Shown here in pieces: positions 45,896-55,552 of a stretch of 64,000 nt of DNA. The position numbers were made by a program, and so were the translations under genes. How positions within the stretch are numbered: the first letter of the stretch is position 1; each line of letters begins with the position of its first letter. The notes below the pieces were generated by a model. That model had not been told where the DNA came from. It worked only from the letters and a program-made list of their open reading frames with translations, and made no database searches. Origin of the DNA: Pyxicephalus adspersus (Eukaryota; Chordata; Amphibia; Anura; Pyxicephalidae); assembly GCF_032062135.1 (NCBI RefSeq), contig NC_092859.1:31449112-31513111 (forward strand), in the 5' to 3' direction.

Positions 45896-47059
45896 GGATA
45901 AATGGGCAATTCATGCAATGAAAATCACAAACATGCAACTCAAGGTATTCAGCATATAGCAGTGTTTAACATCAAGAAAATGCTTAGAAGTTATGAAAAA
46001 TGCCTTTAAGTCAAAATTTCTGGTAAAGGGGGAAAAGCAAGCTTCTGACGGTGTACATATTTTTTCAAAAACCCACTGTCATTCCATTGATATTTGTGTT
46101 GAAAAAATGATTGAGGCACAACCATCACCTGTAGGTATATCACCTTTACCTGTAGGCACTGTTAATAACTACGTCATTTACTTTTTTGTCCTATTAGCAT
46201 GTCCGTTGTTAGCACATGAGCGCATGGTTTGCTCTTTATGCTGTTTTCACATCTGAGTTTTGTACAGGGACGGCAAGAGTTTATCACCAAGCAAAATTCA
46301 GGTACATAAGTGTACTCAGTAACATATTAAACAATACTGAACTGCATCAGATCTGTCAGTCTTTCATATCTTCCAGGAGTTCATCTGTAATGAACAGGGT
46401 GAAGCCATTTTTTCTTCAACCATTCAATTATATGCAAGAGAAAATCCTGCCTATTTTAGATTTCCCTGCACACATATGGGTATTCAAAGTCTGTAGATAT
46501 CCCAATGTGTTGAATACCACTTCTAGCTGCTCATGCGTTTGCATAAACTAATGACATATGAAATGTTTGCAGTGGGTTACAAGAACATGAATACTTGGTT
46601 AAAAAACGCACCATCCCCACTAAAAAAAATTCAACGTTCCAGACTTGATAAAAACTAATTATGGACAAAAGGCTTTCCTTTTTTATAATAGGTCATAATG
46701 TTGTTTAGGCCAAGCTTTACACGGAAATGGTTTGTAAAATGAAACTCTGCTGTTGAGATTGTTTTAAAAAATGAGCAGATGAAAGCCGTAGCCCGGAGGA
46801 ATTGTACTGCCAATTATTTACTTTCACTAGAATATGAAGAGTGTTATAATAGGCAGCGCATGGACACTTCTTCTAAAGTAATCTTCTTCCCCTGTTGATT
46901 CTGAATTTTACATTAAAAAAGGGAATTTTCTGATTATCATAACATGTTGTTTTTTACTCTCCCTGAAATCGAAAATCTGTGTGTCAAATAAATGTTATTC
47001 TGTAAAGCTCAATTTCACGTGAACAACTAAATAAGCAGCTAAAATATGTACATGTGAAT
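45896..47059. other. Unassigned stretch with a weak family G match
   Basis: Around 46430-46500 a partial family G match occurs. The rest has no gene or repeat that I recognise. 46740-46870 is unique-looking, with a CpG-containing GCCGTAGCCCGGAGGAATTG string. Confidence 0.4.
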
Positions 47060-47067
47060 CCCAAGAC

Positions 47068-47230
47068 CGGGGGTGCCCACACTTTTTTGGCTTGCGAGCT
47101 ACTTTTAAAATGACCAAGTCAAAATGATCAAAGACAATAAAAACTTGGACTTAATTCCTGTGCGCAGGATCTACTTGCGTGGTCTTTGCGATCTTCTGGT
47201 AGATCGCGATCCACCTGTTGGGCACCCCAG
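47068..47230 (-). mobile_element. Short non-autonomous hAT element, 163 bp
   Basis: Ends CGGGGGTGCCCACACTTTTT and GTTGGGCACCCCAG are inverted repeats. The flanks CCCAAGAC (47060-47067) and CCCAAGAG (47231-47238) form an 8-bp target duplication with one mismatch, the hAT hallmark. It contains GATCTACTTGCGTGGTCTTT and GGTAGATCGCGATCCACC and is the same family, in reverse, as 52959-53149. Confidence 0.85.
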
Positions 47231-47666
47231 CCCAAGAGATTCTAATGTCTGTTCAGCTATTCTGATCAAGCACCCCTCTATTCTCCCCAGCCCATCCAGA
47301 CAGCATTTTCAGGCCTAGTTGAAGTCAGAAGTTTACATACACCTGGGGTCAAGTCTTTAAAACTTACATTATAACCCTTCAAACTATACATTTGGTATAT
47401 CATTTAGGATGTCTACTTTGTGCAGAGCAAAAGAAATTTCTTCCATGAATCTTCACAGACTATTTTATCTTTTATTAACTATATCAAAGCTTTCAAAATT
47501 CCTATAAATGATGTTAAGCCTTTAGGCAATTAGACAATTATTTTCCTATTTCCAATTAGCCTAATTGAAGTCAACATGTCGATACATCTTAAGGCCTACC
47601 ATCAAACTCACTACCCCTTCTTCTTTGATATAATAGGAAAATCAAAAGGTATTAGCCTCATAAATT

Positions 47667-48230
47667 GTGGACCTTCAGAAAACTTGTTCATCCCTGGGTA
47701 CAATTTCTAAATGCCTAAGATTCCATGCTCCATCTTTACAAACAATGGTGCGCAAGTATAGATACCTCAAGATTACACAGCTGTCATACCACTTTGGAAG
47801 GAGACACATTGGGCCTTATTTATTAAAGCTTTTGATGACTGGAGAAGATAGACTATCATGGGTAAAAATGAGGGATCCATCAAACCTGGAATAGTTTGAA
47901 AACAATTGCCAACTAGGTGCAAATGATTTTTAAGAAATACATTCAAGTTTTGCTGGACCAGCCATGATAGCTATGATAGTCTATCTTCTCCAGCCTTGGA
48001 GAGCTTTAAAAAATCAGACCTATTATGATCACTAGAGAAAAAAATACTTTGGCATGAAAAGTACAAATCATTTACAGCACAACAGCAAATCACATTATGA
48101 AGATGCTGGAAGAAAGTGGTGGGCAAATACTTAAACCCACAGTATAGTGAGTCCTATATCGATATGACATAAAAGGCTGTTCAGAAAGGAACCACTGCCC
48201 AAAACTACCAAACAAAGCAGATTACAATTG
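47667..48230 (+). pseudogene. Tc1-like transposase fragment, interrupted
   Basis: Two conceptual segments, either side of the nested MITE. The first, 47660-47810, reads CSSLGTISKCLRFHAPSLQT and VRKYRYLKITQLSYHFGRRH: the N-terminal helix-turn-helix region of Tc1 transposases. The second, about 48035-48230, reads LWHEKYKSFTAQQQITL, WKKVVGKYL, YSESYIDMT and KAVQKGTTAQNYQTKQ with stops between, resembling the second DNA-binding helix-turn-helix. The catalytic DDE domain is not recognisable. The protein would cut and paste Tc1 DNA at TA sites; this copy is dead through stops, frame loss and the insertion. Confidence 0.82.
47811..48021. mobile_element. Family A palindromic MITE nested in Tc1 (copy 7)
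   Basis: GGGCCTTATTTATTAAAGCT, CTGGAGAAGATAGACTATCA, then the mirror half with GATAGTCTATCTTCTCCAGC, CTTGGAGAGCTTT and AAATCAGACCTA. It separates the two transposase segments, so the MITE inserted after the Tc1 copy. Confidence 0.88.
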
Positions 48231-48360
48231 GCATTGGAATTTCATTATACCACAAAATATCCACAAAAATAAGTTTCCCATCTGGAAGCATATACACTCT
48301 ACTGACTGACAGTATTGTGCAAAACTGCAGCAGCCAATTTAAGATAGACTTCAACTTTCA

Positions 48361-48691
48361 AACTTTTTTTATCCTTCTAAACAACAGAAATCTCCTAACA
48401 AGTAGAACGTTTTATTTTATTGTTCAACTAGAAACTGTTAATTTTGATCAGACAAAGCTATGACATTTTCTAGTTGTGCTGAGACTTGACAAACTCATTT
48501 ATACTCTTATAGATTCCTATTAGTCTATCATCAAGAAAGCACTGTGGGGACAGAAAGAAGAAAGTAAGCTTTGATACTACCAGCAAGTAGCCAGTATGGT
48601 TTAGCTTTCAGTGAGAGTGGTCAGACTGAAAACTACTAGGTGCTTGCACTGCATATCAGTCAGTAGCAGCTTTTGATCTATTAGTCTAGGC
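48361..48691. other. Unassigned non-coding stretch
   Basis: No recognised feature between the Tc1 remnant and the next hAT element. Confidence 0.5.
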
Positions 48692-49150
48692 CAGGGGTTG
48701 GCAAACTTTTTGGACTACTAGGTCATTTTAGGAGGACAAGAAGGCACACTAGGCCAGAAGAAAGAAGGTCTCTAAGGAAAGGTTTTTTCCAACCATGACT
48801 GCAAGTGAGCAGCCTCAGTCTTCCGCTCATCCGAGGTGTAGTCTCTGTACGTGTGCGGGTGCTTGGCATCGAAATGCCCCTTGAGATTCGACAGCTTCAA
48901 AGTGCTGTTGGTGTCGTTGCACACTAAACACAGGGCTTTGTTGCTGTATTGGAGGTAGAATAAATCCTCAGTCCATTAGGGGTTGAAGACATGACGTTCA
49001 AGGTCAACCTTCCGGAGACTGGTAGCTGCGTTACTTCTGCTCTTTAGGCATAGTAAATGGGGTTACTGTGTTGGAATTTGATGATATCGCGGGAACTCGT
49101 GATAACATGACAATTCAATTAGGCTAAAGGCCAGAGTTTCCCTACCTCTG
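48692..49150 (-). mobile_element. hAT (Charlie-like) transposon remnant
   Basis: Left end CAGGGGTTGGCAAACTTTTT; reverse complement of the right end CAGAGGTAGGGAAACTCTGG: inverted ends of the CAGNGGTNGGNAAACT hAT-Charlie type. The flanks GTCTAGGC and GTCCAGTG agree at 5 of 8 positions, a possible eroded duplication. The minus strand encodes a BED zinc-finger fragment (48975-48772). About 460 bp, a heavily deleted copy. Confidence 0.75.
48772..48975 (-). pseudogene. BED-type zinc-finger fragment of a hAT transposase
   Basis: Conceptual minus-strand reading, open for about 67 codons between an upstream TAA and a terminal TAG, starts WTEDLFYLQYSNKALCLVCN and continues through LSNLKGHFDAKHPHTYRDY. 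The CX2C (CLVC) and HX4H (HFDAKH) pairs make a BED zinc finger, the DNA-binding domain at the N-terminus of hAT transposases and of domesticated ZBED-type proteins. No ATG, no dimerisation or catalytic domain, and the upstream part of the frame is stopped. Best read as a transposase relic and not a host gene. Confidence 0.8.
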
Positions 49151-49154
49151 GTCC

Positions 49155-49470
49155 AGTGCAACGGTTGCCAACTGGTGGTCCAGGAGAAAATTCTAATAGG
49201 CCGCAGCTCTAGCCAGTGCGCCCCCCAGAGGCGACCTTCTCCTGACCCTGCTGATCATGTTCACTGGCCCTGCGCTACTGTATCCCCAGGATGTTTAGCA
49301 AGCGACCTGAGCCTGCGATGGGAGATTGGATGGGTTCTGGCATCATGATGTCACTTTGGGGGAAATTTCTTCTCCTGTGAGTGGTACACGGCTCCCCACG
49401 TATGCGAGGTCAGGATTTAGTGGATTTAGTGGTCCCTGAGGTCTAAAAGGTTGGCAACAACCAATCAGGA
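49155..49470. mobile_element. Second hAT-like non-autonomous element
   Basis: Left ACGGTTGCCAACTGGTGGTC; right, reverse complement, GTTGTTGCCAACCTTTTAGA then CCTCAGGGACCACTAAATCC. GTTGCCAAC termini and GGTGGTCC / GGACCAC inverted blocks fit hAT ends. It lies within a few bases of the Charlie-like remnant. No ORF. Confidence 0.6.
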
Positions 49471-49479
49471 CATCATTTC

Positions 49480-49745
49480 ACAACCATTTTTCAGGAACAC
49501 TTGAAATCATTTTGGGTCTAAGAAAACCTCTACTAAAACCAAGTATTTTGGGGGATGGTTGAAAAAAGTCTCCTAAATTGGAAAGAAAAACATCATTAGA
49601 GTTATGAAGTTGGCTCTACCAAGTAGTGTTGATCCCAGAATTATACAGGTGTCATTAAATATAAGGTCAATCAGCAGCAGTTTGAGGAACCTCCAGCAAC
49701 CTCGGAAGGAACCCTGGGGTTTTAAAGAGTCCTGGTTAATACTGG
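49480..49745 (-). mobile_element. Family K element (minus copy)
   Basis: Reverse complement: CCAGTATTAACCAGGACTCT, CCCAGGGTTCCTTCCGAGGT, TGCTGGAGGTTCCTCAAAC, ending with TTTCAAGTGTTCCTGAAAAA. It matches the copies at 35852 and 21470. Confidence 0.6.
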
Positions 49746-50642
49746 CTGATCTGAAATATGTTGGGTAAACAAATAAAATAATAATACAATACTTTTGCTG
49801 AATTAAATCCCAACCAAAGTTATTAGCCCAATCTTGTGGCCCACAAAATCCCACCCTTCCTGTCTCTCCTATGCATATATTGCTTTTTTTACCCGCAAAA
49901 CAGGGCTGATGCTTTGTCTCCCAAGAACCTGTGTGTATGAATAGGGTGTGTGCTTCTGTGATGTGTCTATATCTATAAGATCAGCTGCCCCTACAAGATT
50001 TTTTACAAGTCTGGTGATGATGTCATTCTCAATACAGGAAAAAATGTTAAAGTAAAATAAATCCTGGGTTATGCATTTGAGGAGGGGAGGTTTGGATAAC
50101 AATTGTGCATAGTTTAATCTGACAGTCGCCATGGCTAACATATATAACATATTTATTACATATTTAAAACACATATACATCCTAAAAGGTTTAGTAAGTA
50201 AGAGCTAAACAGTTTGCGATTTTCCCAGCATGCTTCAGCAGCCATTTTATAATTGTTTTTGTATTTCTTTTGTAAGTATTCTTTCAAAGTACCTTACAAA
50301 TAGGAACAGCCATTCATGAGTGCCTCCCACGCACAAGCCCTACAATGATTATTCGCCAGTCCTTTGTTCAAGTGCACATGCAGAGCACTGAGGACTGCAT
50401 TTCCCAGCATGCTGCTCGCTTTCTCCTTATTTTTGTAAAGTGCAACCTGACCTCTGAATGAATCTGATCACAAATCTGCAAGCTGAATGACTGAGATGAT
50501 GTGGAGAGCACTTGTACTATTGCTTGTTTATGTTTACTGCAGTCACATGTCCCCAGCAACCTTCAGTGAATATTGCTCTGCAATAAAAGGAATTATCATT
50601 TCAGGGCCTCTGGTAAGCCAATATATTGCAGCACAGAATTAC
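49746..50642. other. Unassigned non-coding stretch
   Basis: No recognised gene or repeat. The GCATGCTTCAGCAGCC region near 50230 and GCATGCTGC near 50408 are not elements I can name. Confidence 0.5.
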
Positions 50643-50742
50643 GTCAATAACAACAACAATAATAATAATCAGTATGTCAAATTACAATAATTATCATCCT
50701 AATTATTATTATTACTATTATTATTATTATTATTATTAATAA
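50643..50742. repeat. AAT/ATT microsatellite cluster
   Basis: AACAATAATAATAATC and later (TTA)n runs (50702-50742), oriented as inverted arrays around about 40 bp of AT-rich sequence. Confidence 0.85.
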
Positions 50743-50756
50743 GAATTTAGTAAAAA

Positions 50757-50884
50757 TGCATATATATATATATACAACATTTTTTTACTAAATTCTTTAT
50801 GGATAGATACATACATACATACATAAATACATAGATAGATAGATAGATAGATCATAGATAGATAGATAGGTAGATAATAGATAC
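50757..50884. repeat. TA, TACA and GATA microsatellites
   Basis: (TA)n at 50759-50774, (TACA)n-like at about 50807-50832, then (GATA)n to about 50884, where the mariner element starts. The GATA array resumes at 51843. Confidence 0.88.
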
Positions 50885-51842
50885 AAGGGGGTGCTGAGAA
50901 GTTCCTGGCTTTTCTCAGAAATAAGAGAGCCAGAGTTATGAAATAACACATTTATTCAACATATTCCTCCTTGAGACTGATGCACTTGGTACAGCGTAGT
51001 TGCAGCTTTCCTAGACCGTTCAAATAAAAGTCCTTTGGTTGGGCCGCAAACCAGCTCTCAGCAGCATCTTTGACGTCAGAAATGTCCTCAAAACGTTGCC
51101 CCTTCAGGTGTTTCAAATTCGGGAACAGATAATAGTCCGAAGGGGCCAAGTCAGGTGAGTAGGGGGGATGGTGGACCAATTGGAAACCCAGGGTGTTCAA
51201 TTTTGCAGCCACAAGGTTGGACGTGTGCGCAGGTGCATTGTCCTGCAAGAAAAGGATCCCTTTGGTCAACTTTCCATGGCGTTTTGTCCTTATTGCCTCC
51301 TTCAGCTGGTCCAGGAGGTTAGCATAATACTGTCCGGTGATACTATAGCCCTGAAGTAGGTAGTCCACCAACAGAATACCGTTTTTGTCCCAGAAAATGG
51401 ACACCATGACTTTTTTGGCCAATTTCTGGGTTCGGAACTTCTTCGTCCCTGGGGACCCGCTGTGGCGCCATTCCTTTGACTGTTGTTGGTTTCAGGATCA
51501 TAGATGTGGAGCCAGGTTTCCGCCTCAGTCACTAACCTAGCCAAAAAGTCCCGTGCAGCTTCAAAATGGGCCAAAACAGCTTTGGATGCTTCAACTCGTT
51601 CCTTCTTCTGATCACTGTTCAAACATTTTGGGCACCCACTTCACTGAAAGCTTGCGCATGTCTAGGATAGTGGTGATAACAAACCCAACACAATGTCCTT
51701 TGCTGACTTTCTCTAGAGAAACAAAAAATTCATGACGGCCCCAAACCCCAACAACGTGAAACTTGCTTGTGCCTCTGCCATCACAGCTTCTCACTAAAAG
51801 GAAAAACAGTTTTAGAATCGCAAAGACTTCTCGGCAACCCCT
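50885..51842 (-). mobile_element. Mariner transposon inserted in a (GATA)n array
   Basis: Ends AGGGGGTGCTGAGAAGTTCC (left) and, reverse complement of the right, AGGGGTTGCCGAGAAGTCTT are inverted repeats, mostly identical over about 20 bp. TA/GATA repeat lies on both sides, as expected for TA insertion. It encodes a mariner transposase on the minus strand with the D,D34D signature. At about 955 bp it is shorter than typical mariners (about 1.3 kb), mainly because part of the N-terminal DNA-binding region is deleted. Confidence 0.92.
50952..51781 (-). pseudogene. Mariner transposase (D,D34D), frameshifted and N-terminally deleted
   Basis: ATG at 51781 starts MAEAQASFTLLGFGAVMNFL, followed by an in-frame TAG (51713-51715). 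A large part of the helix-turn-helix region is missing before MRKLSVKWVPK. Two apparent 1-bp changes shift frame: near 51628 (extra A before the KCLNSDQ segment) and near 51490 (one base lost after HIYDPET). The last 156 codons, 51422-50952, are open: first catalytic Asp in YDPET (upstream frame), second in LQDNAPAHTS (residue 61 of this segment), third in APSDYYLF (residue 96), with exactly 34 residues between them. All three catalytic Asp are present, so inactivation comes from the frameshifts, stop and deletion. The good preservation suggests fairly recent activity. Confidence 0.92.
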
Positions 51843-51851
51843 GATAGATAA

Positions 51852-51898
<47 letters not shown>

Positions 51899-51915
51899 TA
51901 TAGATAGATAGATCC
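51843..51915. repeat. (GATA)n microsatellite
   Basis: About 17 near-perfect GATA units directly abutting the mariner right end. The minus-strand reading gives an artefactual Ser/Ile/Tyr/Leu repeat. Confidence 0.93.
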
Positions 51916-52950
51916 AAACACCTAATACCCTAACAACCCTAATGTCTTTTTTGTTACTGAACTTTGCTACATTTTTACATTATTGCTGATACATTGAAAA
52001 ATACCTAAATATATATATGGTACTAGAAATATGGTTCTATGATCAAAGTGTCTGATGGACATCTTGTTGTTTTTGTTAATAGCAATAAATCAGCTTTTGT
52101 TTTCATGTGTTCATATCAGGTATGAGCAGTCCACTACACAGTTCTTAATGCAAGGCCCACAAAAACAAAAAAAAAAACATCCATGAAATTGAGAAGAGTC
52201 TGGCTATGGTCATGATCTGAATATGCATGTGACTCTGGGTGTGGGGGGGCTGACTTATAATGGAGCCATATTCATAAGGTGGGGGATGACAAAGAGTGTT
52301 GGCTTTTACAAACACATAGGCACAGGTGCTTCTTTTGATACCTTTAGATCAATATGGGGTCAGAGAATCTTGAACTGTTATGAAAATGGAAATTATTGAT
52401 CTTTGAATTATGTCAATACTTACTGATCATCTCCCAATAGCTTGGCAGATCCCAAACACCCTTTTTGTATCAGCGCTCTGCAAAGCCTGTTGCAGACAGT
52501 ATTATATTCCTGGCTGTACTAATATTCTTGTTTCTCTAGAAAATAACTGGACGTTTTATAAAAGTGTGCAATATTACCAGTGATTGTTTCGATATTAACC
52601 AATCAAATTTAAAATTGGAAATGATTATGGCATTTTGGAACAATTGATACATTTATTCTGGCCAGCATTGTGTTTAGGTAATTGGGAGCATTTTAAACCA
52701 TTTTAAAATCAGTTTGGAAACTGTTAAAGGGGGCACACTGTATCCCCTTGTAGATTTCCCATGTAATCTTGATGTAATTTGCACATTTATGGATCTTTTG
52801 ACTTTTGACTTGTGGTGTTTGCTCCATGTGCCTTCCTGTCCTAGTGACAATCACATATAGTATAAAAGCCAACAAATATTTTTCCTTACAACTTGGAGTT
52901 TTTTGTTTATTATACCTCCAACTTCACTGTAGGACAGCACTCAGGATATA
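51916..52950. other. Unassigned non-coding stretch
   Basis: No gene or repeat family recognised. Confidence 0.55.
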
Positions 52951-52958
52951 GTTTAAGG

Positions 52959-53149
52959 CAGGGGTTCCCAACGGGTGGATCGCAATCTACCGGTAGATCG
53001 CAAAGGCAACGCAAGTAGATCGCGGAGCCCTGCCTTTCAAAATAAACTCTATCACGCACTGGATTTATTAAGTCTAAGTTTTTATTGTTGGTAGATCATA
53101 TACAACATGGTCATTTTAAAAGTAGCGTGCAAAAGTGTTGGTGCCTCTG
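52959..53149 (+). mobile_element. Short non-autonomous hAT element, 191 bp, perfect 8-bp TSD
   Basis: Starts CAGGGGTTCCCAACGGGTGG and ends AAAAGTGTTGGTGCCTCTG (inverted ends). Perfect 8-bp target duplication GTTTAAGG at 52951-52958 and 53150-53157. The interior includes CAATCTACCGGTAGATCGCA and GGTAGATCATATACAAC and matches the reverse-oriented copy at 47068-47230. Confidence 0.93.
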
Positions 53150-53157
53150 GTTTAAGG

Positions 53158-54466
53158 CATGGTAAATGAAGCAAAACATGGAGGATCCCACCCTGTATAT
53201 TAACTCATGACTACACTTGCAATTGTAGGTTATCATTTGCTTTCTTTGGGCCAAATTAAATTTTATCAAAGCTGCTATAAAATAGATAAAAAGTAGCATC
53301 TGGGTGACCGATCTGCAATTGCACAATGTTGCAAATAACTATGTAGCATAAACTAATTGCAATTGATCCCCCTCCATTTACTTTACGGCAGACAATCCAA
53401 TGGAGTATTTCACAGAGTTGTCACTTTCCTAGAATATAAAACTGGCCATAATGTTGGCAAGGATGTGACAAAGTCTCTGTACCCTACAAATTGGTTACAA
53501 GTGACTTTGGGTCTTCTTATATACCCCTGCATTTGTTAGGATCTTTCTATTTTTTTGTCTCTTTAACTGGTCAACTGTTCTCTGGCTATGGCTGACAATA
53601 AACTTACAACAACAACAACACTGATATCAAGAGATGATTTATCCAAATCCATAAAACATATTCAACTAAGTGAAGATTTTTTTATTCTAAGATTTTCAAA
53701 GTCACTGATCACTCAAACTTGAGCAAAAAATATAATCAACCTGAAAAATGCATACATCTGCCCTCGTTCTCTATCTCGAAAGAAGAAGAAAAAATGATGT
53801 TTTGCCAGTCTGTGTGCAACTGTGGAAAAGGATTAGCCATATTTTGTGCAGATGGGGATAAAATTCTATCTCTAATCATATTAAGGAAAACAGGATTCAA
53901 AGTTCATATAGATTGTGAAAGCTGAAACATCAGACACGAGTTATCTCTTTTCGAGCACAAGAAGAGCTAAAGCTTATTAATCTGCCCCGCAAACACATTT
54001 TGTTCTTGTTAAAAGCAATTTAAAGCTGCATTTACTAATACTATCCAGTAGAATAATTGGTAATTGTCTATCGTTCCTTATGATGAATCTATCACCTACA
54101 ATAACTCAACGAGCCTTATTCTTCAAATTGTTTTTCTGAAGTTTAGATCTTTATGTAGATAAATAATACAATAAATTAAAAATGAAAAATAATTAAAAAA
54201 GGATGATAATTATTTTAACAAAATTGAAGATTCTCTTTTCAGCACCTTTTATTTCTAAATGTTCTTTACATTTCCTAGTGCTAAATCTCAGTTGTAAAGG
54301 AGGTTGGTCTACTATCCAACAACAGCATCTTGCATCTTTTTTTCTGGTATCACAAGCCAGACACTTGAAAATATGGGAAACTTTTGACGGCATTGCTACC
54401 CTATTCTAAATATCAGTAAAAAGTCTTCCCCTACTTTCACAACTCTGACTAGGTTGAAGTCTTTAA
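53158..54466. other. Unassigned stretch, partly CNE-like
   Basis: No gene recognised. 53925-54120 is unique-looking sequence rich in ATTA/TAAT strings with a few CpGs and could be conserved non-coding DNA. This is untested. Confidence 0.4.
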
Positions 54467-55428
54467 NNNNNNNNNNNNNNNNNNNNNNNNNNNNNNNNNN
54501 NNNNNNNNNNNNNNNNNNNNNNNNNNNNNNNNNNNNNNNNNNNNNNNNNNNNNNNNNNNNNNNNNNNNNNNNNNNNNNNNNNNNNNNNNNNNNNNNNNNN
54601 NNNNNNNNNNNNNNNNNNNNNNNNNNNNNNNNNNNNNNNNNNNNNNNNNNNNNNNNNNNNNNNNNNNNNNNNNNNNNNNNNNNNNNNNNNNNNNNNNNNN
54701 NNNNNNNNNNNNNNNNNNNNNNNNNNNNNNNNNNNNNNNNNNNNNNNNNNNNNNNNNNNNNNNNNNNNNNNNNNNNNNNNNNNNNNNNNNNNNNNNNNNN
54801 NNNNNNNNNNNNNNNNNNNNNNNNNNNNNNNNNNNNNNNNNNNNNNNNNNNNNNNNNNNNNNNNNNNNNNNNNNNNNNNNNNNNNNNNNNNNNNNNNNNN
54901 NNNNNNNNNNNNNNNNNNNNNNNNNNNNNNNNNNNNNNNNNNNNNNNNNNNNNNNNNNNNNNNNNNNNNNNNNNNNNNNNNNNNNNNNNNNNNNNNNNNN
55001 NNNNNNNNNNNNNNNNNNNNNNNNNNNNNNNNNNNNNNNNNNNNNNNNNNNNNNNNNNNNNNNNNNNNNNNNNNNNNNNNNNNNNNNNNNNNNNNNNNNN
55101 NNNNNNNNNNNNNNNNNNNNNNNNNNNNNNNNNNNNNNNNNNNNNNNNNNNNNNNNNNNNNNNNNNNNNNNNNNNNNNNNNNNNNNNNNNNNNNNNNNNN
55201 NNNNNNNNNNNNNNNNNNNNNNNNNNNNNNNNNNNNNNNNNNNNNNNNNNNNNNNNNNNNNNNNNNNNNNNNNNNNNNNNNNNNNNNNNNNNNNNNNNNN
55301 NNNNNNNNNNNNNNNNNNNNNNNNNNNNNNNNNNNNNNNNNNNNNNNNNNNNNNNNNNNNNNNNNNNNNNNNNNNNNNNNNNNNNNNNNNNNNNNNNNNN
55401 NNNNNNNNNNNNNNNNNNNNNNNNNNNN
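54467..55428. other. Assembly gap, 962 N
   Basis: Run of N. Nothing can be annotated inside. Long open frames that read through it are meaningless. The gap's right edge falls inside a family A hairpin element. Confidence 1.
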
Positions 55429-55552
55429 CAGTCTGGGATTCAAAACATTTGCTAGCAAATTCCATCCATTCCAGGTTTGCTGGATCACCCAGCTTCACTG
55501 ATGAAAGCGTATCCTCTCCAGCCCTGGAGAGCTTTAATAACTCAGGTCCAAT
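55429..55552. mobile_element. Family A palindromic MITE, right half at gap edge (copy 8)
   Basis: AACATTTGCTAGCAAATTCC, ATTCCAGGTTTGCTGGATCA, CCCAGCTTCACTGATGAAAG, TATCCTCTCCAGCCCTGGAG, AGCTTTAATAACTCAGG. The left half is presumably inside the N run. Confidence 0.9.

Larger units (their letters stand above)
47318..48360 (+). mobile_element. Tc1-like transposon remnant (with nested MITE)
   Basis: Begins after TA (47316-47317) with GTTGAAGTCAGAAGTTTACA, the terminal-repeat signature of vertebrate Tc1-like elements. It contains ACTTTGTGCAGAGCAAAAG and AAGGCCTACCATCAAACTCA, typical of the Tc1 5' region, then broken transposase sequence. The right end is probably near AGACTTCAACTTT (about 48350). 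With the nested 211-bp MITE removed it is about 830 bp, well under the usual ~1.6 kb, so internal and right-end sequence is lost. Confidence 0.85.

Noticed and set aside
48772..48975. Domesticated ZBED-type host gene
   Set aside because: No start codon, upstream stop, no downstream domain; hAT terminal repeats bracket it, so a transposase relic is simpler.
50757..51915. CRISPR-like periodic array
   Set aside because: It is a simple GATA/TA microsatellite without spacers, in a eukaryotic genome, interrupted by a mariner.
54449..55498. Open frames of 333-349 codons on both strands
   Set aside because: They read through the N gap and have no sequence content.
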